Shown here: positions 1 through 10,000 of the stretch, piece by piece | Position numbering within the stretch: the stretch's first letter is position 1 | Layout of the letters: each line of letters starts with the position of its first letter | Assembly (NCBI GenBank): GCA_018654575.1 | Contig: JABILI010000014.1 | Span: 62,001 to 126,000 of the forward strand | DNA: 64,000 nt | Direction: 5' to 3' | Origin: Porticoccaceae bacterium | GTDB lineage: Bacteria; Pseudomonadota; Gammaproteobacteria; Pseudomonadales; Porticoccaceae | Translations under genes and position numbers: made by a program | The notes under the pieces: generated by a model | Seen by the model: the letters and a program-made list of their open reading frames with translations, nothing else | What the model was told of the DNA's origin: nothing | The model's database searches: none

Positions 1-1
1 A

Positions 2-508
2 GATGTCAACTCAGCAAGGGCTGACTTTAACGTTATTGACAGCCATACTCCGTTTACTATCGGTGGTCTCCGGGTAACGCCTGTTCCTGTGCCTCATGAC
101 GCTATAGAACCCGTTCAGTACGTTTTTGATGCCAATGGCCTAAAGCTTGGGATATTAACTGATATTGGCCATACGACCCCATTTGTTGAGTCGCAGTACT
201 CTTTCTGCCATGGGCTTCTACTTGAAGCGAACTATGATCAGGATATGCTAAATAACGGACCCTATCCAAGCTTCTTAAAACAGAGAGTAGGGGGTAAGTT
301 TGGGCATTTAAGTAACGATCAACTGGGCGGCTTTTTAGGTAACATAGACCAGACTAATCTTCAGGTGATTTTAATAGGTCATGTCAGCGAAAAAAACAAC
401 CATATAGAGAAAGTTAAGGTTGCGATTGACGATTTTGTATCGGCAAGAGGCTCTCTTGCGTTTGCCAGCCAAGAAGCCGGAAGTGTCTGGATAGAGCTAA
501 GAGACTAG
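2..508 (+). CDS. MBL-fold metallohydrolase, C-terminal part (5' truncated by window edge)
   Basis: The reading frame is open from base 2, well upstream of the GTG listed in the ORF track at 89, so this is the C-terminal part of a longer gene that begins outside the window. The visible part contains PVPVPHDAIEPVQYVF, ILTDIGHTT and a later LIGHVSEKNN. This is the pattern of the YycJ/WalJ-like branch of the metallo-beta-lactamase superfamily, where the His and Asp residues of these motifs bind the metals. The N-terminal HxHxDH motif is not visible, so substrate and exact subfamily cannot be stated. In the family these are metal-dependent hydrolases, often nuclease-like. No partner gene is visible; the next 360 bases are non-coding. 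Confidence 0.8.
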   Translation, partial: DVNSARADFNVIDSHTPFTIGGLRVTPVPVPHDAIEPVQYVFDANGLKLGILTDIGHTTPFVESQYSFCHGLLLEANYDQDMLNNGPYPSFLKQRVGGKFGHLSNDQLGGFLGNIDQTNLQVILIGHVSEKNNHIEKVKVAIDDFVSARGSLAFASQEAGSVWIELRD

Positions 509-870
509 GCTACACGTCAGCCGGTAATGTGACAGAATCGGCATAGTTCATTGTTTTTGGAAGAGCAAGTTTTATTTTATATTTCCAGTATTTTTTTATC
601 CATAATTGGGTTTTTTCCACAGATAGGCCGATAATCTAAAGTATATATGAACTATAGCCTGTAAGTCATTGATATTACACCTGAGCATATTTAACACATT
701 GATTTATATCGCTTTTTTGGTCTGGTTAAAAAATGATCAATCTAAGAAAAGGCGTGATTAATTGGGCGTTAAACCACCTCGATCACTGTTAATCCACAAA
801 GTTATCCACAGATATTGTGAGTAACTTTTACTGGAAAATAGTAGGAGTTACTCCGATATTGAGCCCAATT
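509..870. promoter_or_regulatory. AT-rich intergenic region with a small cluster of DnaA-box-like sites
   Basis: This 362-base gap between convergent genes has no convincing ORF. It holds one perfect DnaA box TTATCCACA (802-810) and three one-mismatch boxes on the same strand: TTATCCATA (596-604), TTTTCCACA (613-621) and TAATCCACA (790-798). It also contains AT-rich runs around 570-620. This could be a DnaA-titrating or DnaA-regulated site. It is not next to dnaA, mnmG or mioC, so a replication origin call is not supported. Confidence 0.35.
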
Positions 871-1302
871 CTACGACCTGCACTCTCTCGAGTGCGTTAG
901 CCCCTTACCAATATAGCCCTCTAGCGCCGCAAGTTGCTCGCACGGAATATTATCGTTGTTATCTAAGTCAGCAACAGACAATACGCCTAACGAAAGTAGT
1001 GCCCCGATATCAGAAAGTTTATTGCCGTTGAGTTTGACCCTCATTAGTCCCTGGAACTGCTCCAAACCGTCAAGAGTTTTAATGCCAGCAAAGCTGCAAT
1101 CGAGGATTTCAAGATCACCAATATTAGTATGATTTTGAATCTTTAGTGTTTCGGTTAAACATAGAGATAGGTTTGGATCTATGACAGTAACTTCTACAGA
1201 CACCGGCTTTCTTACAAGTATCGGTCGATCGTTCAACGTATACTCGTAATCAGCGCATGATGACAGCAGGCTCAAACAAAAGGCTGTAAAAATAAGTTTC
1301 AT
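871..1302 (-). CDS. Small lipoprotein with leucine-rich repeat-like segment
   Basis: The protein is about 143 residues if started at MKLIFTAF, five codons inside the ORF-track start; that start leaves a standard short lipoprotein signal. The N-terminus has a hydrophobic stretch ending in a lipobox (LLSSC), so the protein is probably lipidated and anchored in the cell envelope. Residues of roughly 65-120 contain leucine-rich repeat-like spacing (GIKTLDGLEQFQGLMRVKL, then GNKLSDIGALLSLGVL), as in short LRR proteins that bind other proteins. No enzymatic motif is seen. It is transcribed divergently from rsmJ. The function is unknown. Confidence 0.65.
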   Translation of the reverse strand: MKLIFTAFCLSLLSSCADYEYTLNDRPILVRKPVSVEVTVIDPNLSLCLTETLKIQNHTNIGDLEILDCSFAGIKTLDGLEQFQGLMRVKLNGNKLSDIGALLSLGVLSVADLDNNDNIPCEQLAALEGYIGKGLTHSRECRS

Positions 1303-1352
1303 ATTGATGGCTCTCAATCCTGGGGCTCTCTATTGTATGGTTAAATAGTACC

Positions 1353-2159
1353 ATGTCGACTATTGTTATTAATTGTAAAAATTCTTTGCTATCTGATCAG
1401 GCTAAACAGTTATCAAAAGAGCTGGGTTACCCCATGCTTAATTCCGCGCTCAATCTAGAAGTAAAGCAAGAAATGTTCGAATACGAGCTGATATTGGATG
1501 AATTGGGGATCTCCTTGTCACCCACTAACGCAAAGCTCCACGGTGCAATCCGTTGTGACTTTGGCAGCGCCGCCAATACTCACCGTCGCAATTATGGTGG
1601 TGGGAGCGGGCAGGCCATTGCAAAGGCTGTAGGAGTTTCAGGACGTTTTCGGCCTAAGGTACTCGACCTGACAGCTGGCTTAGGGGCCGACGGCTTTGTT
1701 TTGGCCTCTCTAGGCTGCTCAATGACACTAATAGAAAGAAACAAAGTAGTGCATAGCTTATTAAGTGACGGGATTGAAAGGGCCCGACTAGCAGCTTCGA
1801 CGGATACTGCTCTAGGGGCAATTATTGCCCGAATTACGCTGTTTGGGCAGGACTCCAAGACGTTTTTACAATCGCTCACCTTAGAACAGCGGCCCGATAT
1901 TATTTATATAGACCCCATGTTCCCGGAGAGAAAGAAATCTGCGAAGGTTAAGAAGGAAATGCAGGCTTTTCATCGCATTGTAGGATCCGATGATGATAGT
2001 GCGGACCTACTCGGCCTTGCCTTAGAGCAAGCAAGGTATAGAGTCGTCGTTAAACGCTCAGTATCGGCTGAACAATTAGGCAATCTAACACCTAGCTACT
2101 CCCTATCAGGCAAGAGTACTCGTTTTGATGTTTTTGCTCTAAACAAGCTACCTGGCTAG
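1353..2159 (+). CDS. rsmJ: 16S rRNA (guanine(1516)-N(2))-methyltransferase RsmJ
   Basis: RsmJ methylates N2 of G1516 in helix 45 of 16S rRNA with S-adenosylmethionine. The 268-residue length is usual for the family. The SAM-binding motif I is visible as DLTAGLGADGFVLASLG, followed by the acidic ribose-binding end of strand 2 (TLIERN). The catalytic-region motif appears as YIDPMFPERKKSAKVKKEM, which is highly characteristic of RsmJ. The ATG at 1353 is the only good start. The gene stands alone on the plus strand and its end overlaps the end of the convergent transporter gene by four bases. Confidence 0.93.
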   Translation: MSTIVINCKNSLLSDQAKQLSKELGYPMLNSALNLEVKQEMFEYELILDELGISLSPTNAKLHGAIRCDFGSAANTHRRNYGGGSGQAIAKAVGVSGRFRPKVLDLTAGLGADGFVLASLGCSMTLIERNKVVHSLLSDGIERARLAASTDTALGAIIARITLFGQDSKTFLQSLTLEQRPDIIYIDPMFPERKKSAKVKKEMQAFHRIVGSDDDSADLLGLALEQARYRVVVKRSVSAEQLGNLTPSYSLSGKSTRFDVFALNKLPG

Positions 2160-3034
2160 GTTTTTTTTGACATAACCATATAGTTTCCAAGCCCAGCCAG
2201 CATGAAGCCAACGATGGCCATAGTGGTCCACTGATAGCTTTCAAACAATGTCGATAAGATTATTGCCACAAAGGGAATCATCAGAGCGCCATACCCAGCT
2301 TTCTCTGGCCCGATTAAAATCATTAGTTTTAGATAGGCACCAAACGCCAGGATCGTGCCAAAGATTGCCAGATAAACCAATGAGGCTGTATATGAGGCGC
2401 TATATTCGTAGGTGAATTCCGTTCCAGTGAGGAGCGCTATGATAATCAGAGCTATAGCACCATAGAGTGTCCCCCATGCGTTGATAGACCATACAGAGAG
2501 ACCTGTGAGTCCATTACGTGTTGCAGCCATATTGCCTAACGAAGCTATAAATACAGCGGTTAAACCCAGAGCAAAGCCCTTAATCGCGCCATTGTCCGAA
2601 CTAACGTTTGTTAATTCGGGATAAAATAGCAAGCAGATACCTGATAATCCGACAAACGCACCCAACGCGATATTGGCGTTGATTGGCCGCTTTAGAAATA
2701 TCCTGCTGTTAATAATATTGAAAAGCACTATTAGTGAAAATATGACCGCAATAATACCGCTGGCCAAGTAACTCTCAGCCATGTAGATGATCCAATAATT
2801 GAGGCCAAATAAACTCACTCCTTGGGCCATTAAAAAGGTGTGATTCTGAAAGCTCACGCGGAGAGAGATACTTCTGATATGGCAAAGTATAGATAATAGA
2901 ACCGACGATAAAAGCATACGGTAAATGACTGAGATAATGGGGTCTACTGAGCCAAGCTGATAGGTAATTGCCAACCATGTGGACCCCCAGATAAGCACCG
3001 TCGAGATATATAGAAATACAATGTATAGGCTCAT
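2156..3034 (-). CDS. EamA/DMT-superfamily transporter
   Basis: This 292-residue protein is almost entirely hydrophobic, with about ten predicted membrane segments in two five-helix halves. That is the layout of the drug/metabolite transporter (EamA, RhaT-like) superfamily. The N-terminal segment WGSTWLAITYQLGSVDP matches the usual first helix signature (WGstfvaik). A GxxxxxFGAYL-type region near residue 230 and the final helix GFMLAGLGNYMVM also fit. Members export amino acids or metabolites. The substrate cannot be read from the sequence. It converges on rsmJ with a four-base overlap. Confidence 0.8.
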   Translation of the reverse strand: MSLYIVFLYISTVLIWGSTWLAITYQLGSVDPIISVIYRMLLSSVLLSILCHIRSISLRVSFQNHTFLMAQGVSLFGLNYWIIYMAESYLASGIIAVIFSLIVLFNIINSRIFLKRPINANIALGAFVGLSGICLLFYPELTNVSSDNGAIKGFALGLTAVFIASLGNMAATRNGLTGLSVWSINAWGTLYGAIALIIIALLTGTEFTYEYSASYTASLVYLAIFGTILAFGAYLKLMILIGPEKAGYGALMIPFVAIILSTLFESYQWTTMAIVGFMLAGLGNYMVMSKKT

Positions 3035-3078
3035 GAATAGTCGATTTCTTGGAGTTTGTTCCTTACTGGCACCGACAC

Positions 3079-4215
3079 TTAGGCAAGTAGTTCTTGAAGA
3101 ATGTTCTGGTAGATTTTTGTCAACGTGTTGAGGTCAGCAATAGATACGTTCTCATCGACACGGTGGATACTTTGATTTACTGGGCCTAATTCCACAACCT
3201 GAGTACCTAGTGGCGCTATAAATCGTCCATCAGAGGTCCCTCCCGCAGTGGATAATTGGGCCTCTAGGTGGGTAGTCTTTGCTATGCCGTTTAAGGCGGC
3301 CTGAACTAAGTCGCCTTTTTCGGTTAAAAAAGGCTGACCGCTCAAGCTCCACACCGCTTCATAGTCTAATTGGTGTTTACTCAGTATTGCTTCAGCTCGA
3401 TCCTTCAGCTCTAATTCGGTAACTTCAGTTGAAAACCTAAAGTTAAACACTACTTTAATCGACCCAGGTATAACGTTGGTAGCGCCTGTTCCCGCGTTAA
3501 TATTTGATATCTGCAGCGATGTTGCTGGGAAGAAATCATTACCTTGGTCCCACACCTGGCTGGCCAATTCATCAAGTGCTGGGAGGCTTAAGTGAATGGG
3601 ATTTGCGGCTAAATGCGGATAAGCCACGTGGCCTTGGGTTCCTTTAATCATCAGATTGCACCCCAGAGAGCCCCGACGGCCATTTTTTATGGTGTCTCCA
3701 CATTGGATGGAGCTAGAGGGTTCGCCGACCAAACACCACTCAGGGGTTATCCCTTGCTCTTGCAGCCAGTCGACGACCTTTACGGTTCCATTGACTGCGA
3801 GACCTTCCTCATCACTAGTTATAAGAAATGCTAGCCGCCCCTGATGATTCGGGAATTCGTTCACAAAAGTCTCCGCCGCAACTACCATGGCAGCAAGTGA
3901 GCCCTTCATGTCTGCTGAACCTCGACCATACAGCTGACCCTCGACTATAGTGGGCATAAACGGAGGATGGGACCAACTCTCAATAGGACCAGTAGGCACT
4001 ACGTCAGTGTGACCTGCAAAACAAAAAATAGGCCCTGAGTTTCCGTGGATCGCCCAAAAATTATCAACATCACCAAATCGAAGATTCTCAACCGTAAAGC
4101 CACAAGCTTTCAATCGCTTGATCATCATAGCTTGACAACCGGCATCTTCTGGCGTGACGGAAGGTAGTGCAACGAGCTGCATAGCCAGTTCAACAGTAGG
4201 GGAATGATTCGCCAT
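3079..4215 (-). CDS. dapE: Succinyl-diaminopimelate desuccinylase
   Basis: DapE hydrolyses N-succinyl-LL-2,6-diaminopimelate to LL-diaminopimelate and succinate in the lysine and peptidoglycan precursor pathway. The 378-residue length is normal. The M20 di-zinc peptidase ligands are all present: His in [13 protein letters not shown], Asp in [15 protein letters not shown], the catalytic Glu pair in LITSDEEG, a Glu in LVGEPSS and the C-terminal His in [37 protein letters not shown] marks the dimerisation domain. It is cytoplasmic and transcribed alone; the upstream neighbour cmoM is divergent. Confidence 0.96.
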   Translation of the reverse strand: MANHSPTVELAMQLVALPSVTPEDAGCQAMMIKRLKACGFTVENLRFGDVDNFWAIHGNSGPIFCFAGHTDVVPTGPIESWSHPPFMPTIVEGQLYGRGSADMKGSLAAMVVAAETFVNEFPNHQGRLAFLITSDEEGLAVNGTVKVVDWLQEQGITPEWCLVGEPSSSIQCGDTIKNGRRGSLGCNLMIKGTQGHVAYPHLAANPIHLSLPALDELASQVWDQGNDFFPATSLQISNINAGTGATNVIPGSIKVVFNFRFSTEVTELELKDRAEAILSKHQLDYEAVWSLSGQPFLTEKGDLVQAALNGIAKTTHLEAQLSTAGGTSDGRFIAPLGTQVVELGPVNQSIHRVDENVSIADLNTLTKIYQNILQELLA

Positions 4216-4328
4216 TTGGGGTGCCTTGAAGTTTGGTTCTCCATTGTAGTGTGCAAAAGCCTAGCAAGCTATATAACCCTTCTTGGGTTTTTGCTTTAAT
4301 ACAGTTTATTCGATAAAAAGCCTTCAAA

Positions 4329-5108
4329 ATGTCAGATTACAAACATGGTGATAGAAATTTTGATGATCTTGCGGAGAAGTTTGCGCGGAAAGTATACGGC
4401 GGGCTTAAAGGTGAGATTAGGTTAGCGGTAATTTGGCGAGACCTCGTCGCTACTATGCCTCAGATCTTAAGCGGCAAACCCCTGCGAATAATAGATATAG
4501 GCGGTGGTCTGGGACAATTGAGCGCCAAACTAGCAGCCCTAGGCCATGAGGTCGTGTACAACGATCTATCTGAGAACATGCTTGTCTATGCTCAAAAGCT
4601 GGCTGAACAAGAATCGGTTAGCGACGGTATTATTTGGTACCAATGTCCCTATCAAGATCTATTGGAAAAAGGGCTTGGCACTTTTGACTTAGTTATCTGC
4701 CATGCTTTGATTGAATGGCTGGCACAACCTGAAGAACTACTTAGCTCGCTACAAGCCTTTATGGGCAGCAATGGTCGTATGTCCGTCACGTTTTACAACC
4801 AAAATGGATTGGTATATCGCAATCTAATGCGCGGAAACTTCAAAGTGCTAACTAACCAGTTTAGTGCTGATCCGGGCAGCCTAACGCCACATACACCTTT
4901 TAAACCCGAGTTAATCGACGAGTGGGTAGGGCAGTTATCGATGAACGTGGAGCATTCGTCAGGAATCAGAGTATTCCATGACTATGTTACTAACCCCAGA
5001 GGGGGGCATTTTGATGATTCAGCTGTTATTGATATGGAGCTCAAACATTCAATCTTAGAGCCATACAAATGGTTAGGAAGATACATTCACTACATTCTGC
5101 AATCTTAA
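4329..5108 (+). CDS. cmoM: tRNA 5-carboxymethoxyuridine methyltransferase CmoM
   Basis: CmoM uses SAM to methylate 5-carboxymethoxyuridine (cmo5U34) in wobble positions of tRNAs, giving the methyl ester. The N-terminus DRNFDDLAEKFARKVYGG is the family signature. The SAM site is IIDIGGGLGQLSAKLA. HALIEWLAQPEELL and FYNQNGLVYRNLMRGNF follow in the usual order, and VFHDYV plus LEPYKWLGRYIH close the protein. The 259-residue length fits E. coli CmoM (SmtA). It is divergent from dapE and convergent with the DnaJ-like gene (3-base gap). Confidence 0.93.
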   Translation: MSDYKHGDRNFDDLAEKFARKVYGGLKGEIRLAVIWRDLVATMPQILSGKPLRIIDIGGGLGQLSAKLAALGHEVVYNDLSENMLVYAQKLAEQESVSDGIIWYQCPYQDLLEKGLGTFDLVICHALIEWLAQPEELLSSLQAFMGSNGRMSVTFYNQNGLVYRNLMRGNFKVLTNQFSADPGSLTPHTPFKPELIDEWVGQLSMNVEHSSGIRVFHDYVTNPRGGHFDDSAVIDMELKHSILEPYKWLGRYIHYILQS

Positions 5109-5111
5109 CGA

Positions 5112-5804
5112 CTAGCTTAGTTTATCTTTCGCTGCATTAATCTTTGCCGCCAGATAATCACTACCTCCACGATCGGGATGCAGCCTTTGAATCAAGCGCT
5201 TGTGCGCCTTGGCCACATCGTCTTTTGAAGCATTAACCTCTAGGCCAAGGATCTTATAGGACTCCTCAGTCGACAAATCTGAATAACCACCTGGCTGATA
5301 CTCGCCAGATGATTCCTGTGAACTATCGCCATTTCGCATCCGGTACGCATGCAGCAAAACAAAGGACTCCCGATCATTGGCCCTTAAACTAGCTGACAAT
5401 ACATTCATTTCATCTGTTGTTAGTTCTGACAGAATTTTGCCTGTATATTCGCCGGCCAGCACTTCACCGCTCATCTGTTTTGTTGAAAAATTAACCGTAA
5501 CCAGTAGTGACTTGGTCCTAAATTGAGATGGACTGCTTTTAAAGCGACTGAGAATACGCAAGAAAGGAAGTGCTCTTAGACCCATGGCTAGAATGCCTTT
5601 GGTTAAAGGTATAAGCGCAGCGATACCAGCACCTAACCAGTGCATACGACCGGAGGCAACTAATATTATTGAAAGGGTTAAAACACCCCAAAATGTAGAA
5701 CGCCACAAGAATGGACGACGTTCTTCGGCAGACAGACCTTTGACCACAGACCACCAATACCAGAGGCCTCCAATAAGAGCGAGAAGTAAAATTAATCGAG
5801 GCAT
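5112..5804 (-). CDS. Membrane-anchored DnaJ-domain protein
   Basis: This 230-residue protein has two or three N-terminal hydrophobic segments (about residues 1-20, 33-55 and 58-80). A hydrophilic middle follows, and a J-domain sits at the extreme C-terminus. The J-domain holds SYKILGLEVNASKDDVAKA and the essential HPD in LIQRLHPDRGGSDYLAAKI. J-domains stimulate ATP hydrolysis by DnaK. This C-terminal placement with a membrane anchor resembles the TIM14/DjlA-like group found next to housekeeping genes in many proteobacteria. The client is not known. It is a single gene converging with cmoM. Confidence 0.8.
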   Translation of the reverse strand: MPRLILLLALIGGLWYWWSVVKGLSAEERRPFLWRSTFWGVLTLSIILVASGRMHWLGAGIAALIPLTKGILAMGLRALPFLRILSRFKSSPSQFRTKSLLVTVNFSTKQMSGEVLAGEYTGKILSELTTDEMNVLSASLRANDRESFVLLHAYRMRNGDSSQESSGEYQPGGYSDLSTEESYKILGLEVNASKDDVAKAHKRLIQRLHPDRGGSDYLAAKINAAKDKLS

Positions 5805-5900
5805 AGTGAGTCAAACATCCTGTTTTAAAGGCGAACGCTAAAAATAATATGCTAGATCAAATGACCAGCCCCAGCAACCCTAAAAATGAGACTCGCCGAG

Positions 5901-6968
5901 CTATCTAGTTTTGAGCACATCTCTTAACTTTTCTGCCATAGCTAAAAGGCTGGCTTCAGTCGTCTCCCAATCGATACAGGCATCAGTTACTGATACTCCA
6001 TAAGCCATATCAGTAGGGTTACTCGATAGTTTTTGACTTCCTGCGTTTAGATGGCTCTCGATCATAGCACCGACAATGGATGTATTTCCTTCAACGATTT
6101 GATTGGCAACATTGTCCAGCACAAGGGGTTGCAAGTCATGATCCTTGTTAGAGTTTGCATGGCTACAATCCACCATGATATTGGGGGTTATACCTGCTGC
6201 ATTTAACTCTTGCTCACAGATCGACACGCTCACTGAATCATAGTTTGGCTTACCATTTCCACCCCGTAAAACAATGTGCGCATAGGGATTACCTTTAGTG
6301 GTGATTACCGAGACTTTTCCATCTGAGTTAATGCCGAGAAACCGATGAGCGCTCGCTACTGATTGCAGGGCATTAATAGCGACAGTAAGACTACCGTCAG
6401 TGCCATTCTTAAAGCCAACAGACGAGGAAAGACCAGAAGCCATCTCACGATGCGTCTGTGACTCAGTAGTTCGGGCGCCAATCGCAGACCATGCGATAAG
6501 GTCTTGCATGTACTGTGGCGAAATTGGGTCAAGTGCTTCAGTCGCTGTAGGTAGTCCGATTTCTAACACATCGTGCAGCAACTGACGACCAATGTGCAGC
6601 CCATCGGTAATCTTGAACGAGTCGTTCATGAAAGGATCATTAATCAAACCCTTCCACCCCGTCGTGGTGCGTGGCTTCTCAAAATAAACACGCATAACAA
6701 TGAGTAGGGTATCGCTTACCTTGTCGGCAAGTTCTTTTAGTTTATGGGCATAATCATGCGCAGCTTTAATGTCATGAATTGAGCAGGGCCCAACAACCAC
6801 AACGATGCGATGATCTTTACGCGTCAGTATGTTCTCTATCGCTTTACGGCCATTCGAAATTGTTTCACGCGCTTTATCAGAAATAGGAATTTCACGCTTC
6901 AATTCAGACGGCGTGATCAGGATTTCGGGTAACTCAATATTAATGTTTTCTACAGCTCTCGGATCCAT
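5901..6968 (-). CDS. 3-deoxy-7-phosphoheptulonate synthase (DAHP synthase, class I)
   Basis: The enzyme condenses phosphoenolpyruvate and erythrose 4-phosphate, the first step of aromatic amino acid synthesis. The 355-residue length and motifs are those of the AroF/AroG/AroH family: VVVVGPCSIHD, MRVYFEKPRTTTGWKGL, ARTTESQTHREMASGLS, LRGGNGKPNYD and MVDCSHANSNKDH. These include the Cys, His and Asp metal ligands and the phosphate-binding Arg/Lys residues. Which aromatic amino acid inhibits it cannot be decided by eye, so no aroF/G/H symbol is assigned. It is a monocistronic gene with a 70-base gap to the helicase upstream. Confidence 0.94.
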   Translation of the reverse strand: MDPRAVENINIELPEILITPSELKREIPISDKARETISNGRKAIENILTRKDHRIVVVVGPCSIHDIKAAHDYAHKLKELADKVSDTLLIVMRVYFEKPRTTTGWKGLINDPFMNDSFKITDGLHIGRQLLHDVLEIGLPTATEALDPISPQYMQDLIAWSAIGARTTESQTHREMASGLSSSVGFKNGTDGSLTVAINALQSVASAHRFLGINSDGKVSVITTKGNPYAHIVLRGGNGKPNYDSVSVSICEQELNAAGITPNIMVDCSHANSNKDHDLQPLVLDNVANQIVEGNTSIVGAMIESHLNAGSQKLSSNPTDMAYGVSVTDACIDWETTEASLLAMAEKLRDVLKTR

Positions 6969-7038
6969 TTTGGATTTCCTAGTGACAATGATTCAATAAA
7001 GGGGCGTTATTGTACTGAAAAATAAGCAGTTTTGAAGA

Positions 7039-10000
7039 TTAATCCACATATACTTCACTAAACAACCCTATCTTTGGAAAATAAAGAGCACTACTTACCG
7101 GTTCAGGTGCCAAATCCCGATATAGTCTTACATAATGAGATAGCTGCTTTTTATAGGCGTTGATCTGGCGCTCTTCAAACATTTCCACTGTTTCATGATC
7201 ATTTGGAGCCGTGAATTTATAATCCACTATCCACCGCGTACCATCGCTTATAAAGGTACGGTCGATGACTGAAGTGCCAGCTTCATGGCTATCTGCCCGA
7301 TAATACCCCAGAGCAACCTCACACTGGGCATCCTCATGAGCTTCTAACATCCATTGACCTTTCGGGTCTTTGAGCATGGTTTGCAATGCCGCGACAAGCT
7401 CACTTAATTCGGACTTATCGACAATGATTCCAAGTTCCTTGAGTTGCGCTGACCAACTTAGAGGTAAACGAGCAAGTCGGCTCTCTGGCCATGCCTTTAT
7501 GCCCTCATTAGCAAGTTGCTTTAAGGTGCGGTGCATCACTGTGCCAAGATGCCGGGCTCGCCGGTTAAGATTTGGGTCTAAGGTCTTTGTTTCCGCTGGC
7601 GTGGTTTCATTGCGACCGGTTTCGATAGCTACGGTGGAAGCAGTCGGTATTTCGTAGCTTTCTGGTAGCCGTCGAATGTGCTGCAGTATGGGGCTGATTG
7701 CTCTCTGTCCTGAGAGACCCTCCTCCACATTAGTGTCTATCACCTGATATCTGCCGGCATCGACACCCTGCTTAATGAAAGACCAAACCGGAGCCAAAAG
7801 CGTATTTTTTGAAGGTGTTTCCCACGTGCCATTCTTTGCAGCCTTGACCTCGCTGAACAAATAAAGGTGTTTAATAGCGCGGGTAGATGCGACGTATAGA
7901 ACTCTGGTATTTTCTAACCGTGACTTAACGCCGGCTTCATGCTTAAGATAACTATACACTGGGTCGTCTTCCTCGTCGTAGGCCCCAAGAGGCGCCATAA
8001 CGAGTGTTGATTGACTATCGGAGTCGATATGTTCTTGCCAGCGTAAAAGCGGCTTCTTATCCGATGCTGAACGTCGAGTGAGGCCTGGCAAAAAAACATG
8101 ATCAAACTCTAGCCCTTTAGACTTGTGAATAGTCATTACCTGGATGATATTTTTTGACTGTTCGACTTGTATGTTCACCGGTGATGGTTCGGCATAGAGT
8201 TTATCTACCGCCAACTCAAAATTAGCCCAATCATTGATTATCCCCGCCATCTGCCATGTCTCTACTAAATCGAGATAACGGCGAACATCACTTAGATCAG
8301 CACCTCCGGAAAGTGAGGCAGGCCCCCCCAGCTGCTGCCAAGTGTGTTCTAGCGCGTTGCGAAAATTATTACGACCCCGGTTTTCCCATGCGTTTAACAA
8401 GACTGGCACAATTCGTTGGAGGCTAGTCTGACCATAGCTTGAGAACTCATAAAAGCTATTGGAAGACAGTATTGTGCCAAGTTGCTCAATGATCGGGTCA
8501 CCACGATAAGCATTCCGCTGTGTACTATTGGTCAACAGAAGCAAATCGCTCATCCCCAATCCACAAAACGGGGCCCTTAGAAGTGATAACCAGCCGATGC
8601 GATCTGCGGGAGACAGCAAGGCACGAGTCATGGACATTAGGTCAACCACCGGCATTCGGCTTGCCAAAGGCATAATGTCATGAGCCTGCCAGTTGAGGCC
8701 CATTCGTCGTAAAGCTGGGATAATGGCTCTGAGATGACTTCTGCCTCGAACTAAAATGGCTATGGACTGATCTGAGTACTTATTGTTTATTTCCTTGCAT
8801 TTAAGGGCGATCTCCTCTGCTTCAGACATTTCATAACCTGACCCCAGGAAACCTTGAAAACTTACGGCAGGATCTGTTTCAGCGCCTTTGTGGGCGATCG
8901 ATGGTGAGTAAGGAATAGCCCCGCGGCTAATATCAGGCCGCGTTGGGAACGCATCTTGAAAGACCGTATTCACCCAGTCTACGATGCCCTCATTGGAGCG
9001 AAAATTAGTCGTTAGAGCAAGAGGAATACAGCTTACTGGCCCTATCGGATGCCGTTGACTATTGATGAAAAGACCGACGTTGGCGTTCCTAAAGCTATAC
9101 AGAGACTGCATGGCATCTCCAACCAAGAACAAACTACGACCATCGCCAGGCTCCCAGCCGCTTATAAGCGCCTTTAGCAGCTTGATTTGAGTCTGTGATG
9201 TATCTTGAAACTCGTCAACTAGGATATGCCGCAGTTGGTAGTCCATTCTCAGTGTTATGTCCGAGATTCCCGCATCCTCTGGGCATGGCTCCAAGGCCTG
9301 AAGCGCTGAAAGGGTAATCGAAGAATAATCACACAGATCGTGTAGCCTAAACTGCTCATTGAGTTCCGCGGCTAGCTTGGGCAGTAAAAAACCAAGAGCA
9401 TCTAACAGGGCCTGCTGTGATTCGCTAATTTCAGCGTCAGGCAAATGCAACACATTAGCTATTAAATCAACAATAGCTCCTTGCTCAGAGCACCACTCAA
9501 GCAACTCCTTCATCCGTGCTTTAGCAGCCTTTTCTTCGGTAGGAAAACCATCATTCTTTGTCACTGACTTTCGCAATTCCCCTTTTTGCGTGACCAACAT
9601 ACGAAGAACGGTTTTCCACTGGCCGATACCCGCCAGATCATCATCAGGAAAATCAGCAATGCCCGCAAGCTCTTGTAAAGCTGGATTCTTCTCTGGGGGT
9701 AGATGAGTAGCGGCAAAATCAACAAGCTCAATCAACTGACCAGCGATCGGCATCAGGACATCGCTTAATTCAAAGAGAGTCTCCGCCACTATGCCTTCAA
9801 TGACCTGTTTGAAATAGGCCTGATTACCCGCTGCGTCATAGATCAGCGGTAGCCATTGCTCTCTCTTATTAAGGATATCGGCGAGTAATGTTTCACACCG
9901 TGATAGATCGTTGCCGGTATGCCTAAGGAGCACCTCTAGGTACTGTGCCGTAGTGTCATCTCCCTCCAATTTTCCCAATAATGATCGGGCGGCTGCAGAA

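Noticed and set aside
509-870. Chromosomal replication origin
   Set aside because: Only one perfect DnaA box, few GATC sites and no dnaA, mnmG, parAB or mioC neighbours.
1592-1879. Antisense ORFs such as this one over rsmJ, and those over ccoI, ccoN and the AddAB-like genes
   Set aside because: They are shadows of well-supported genes on the opposite strand and have no motifs of their own.
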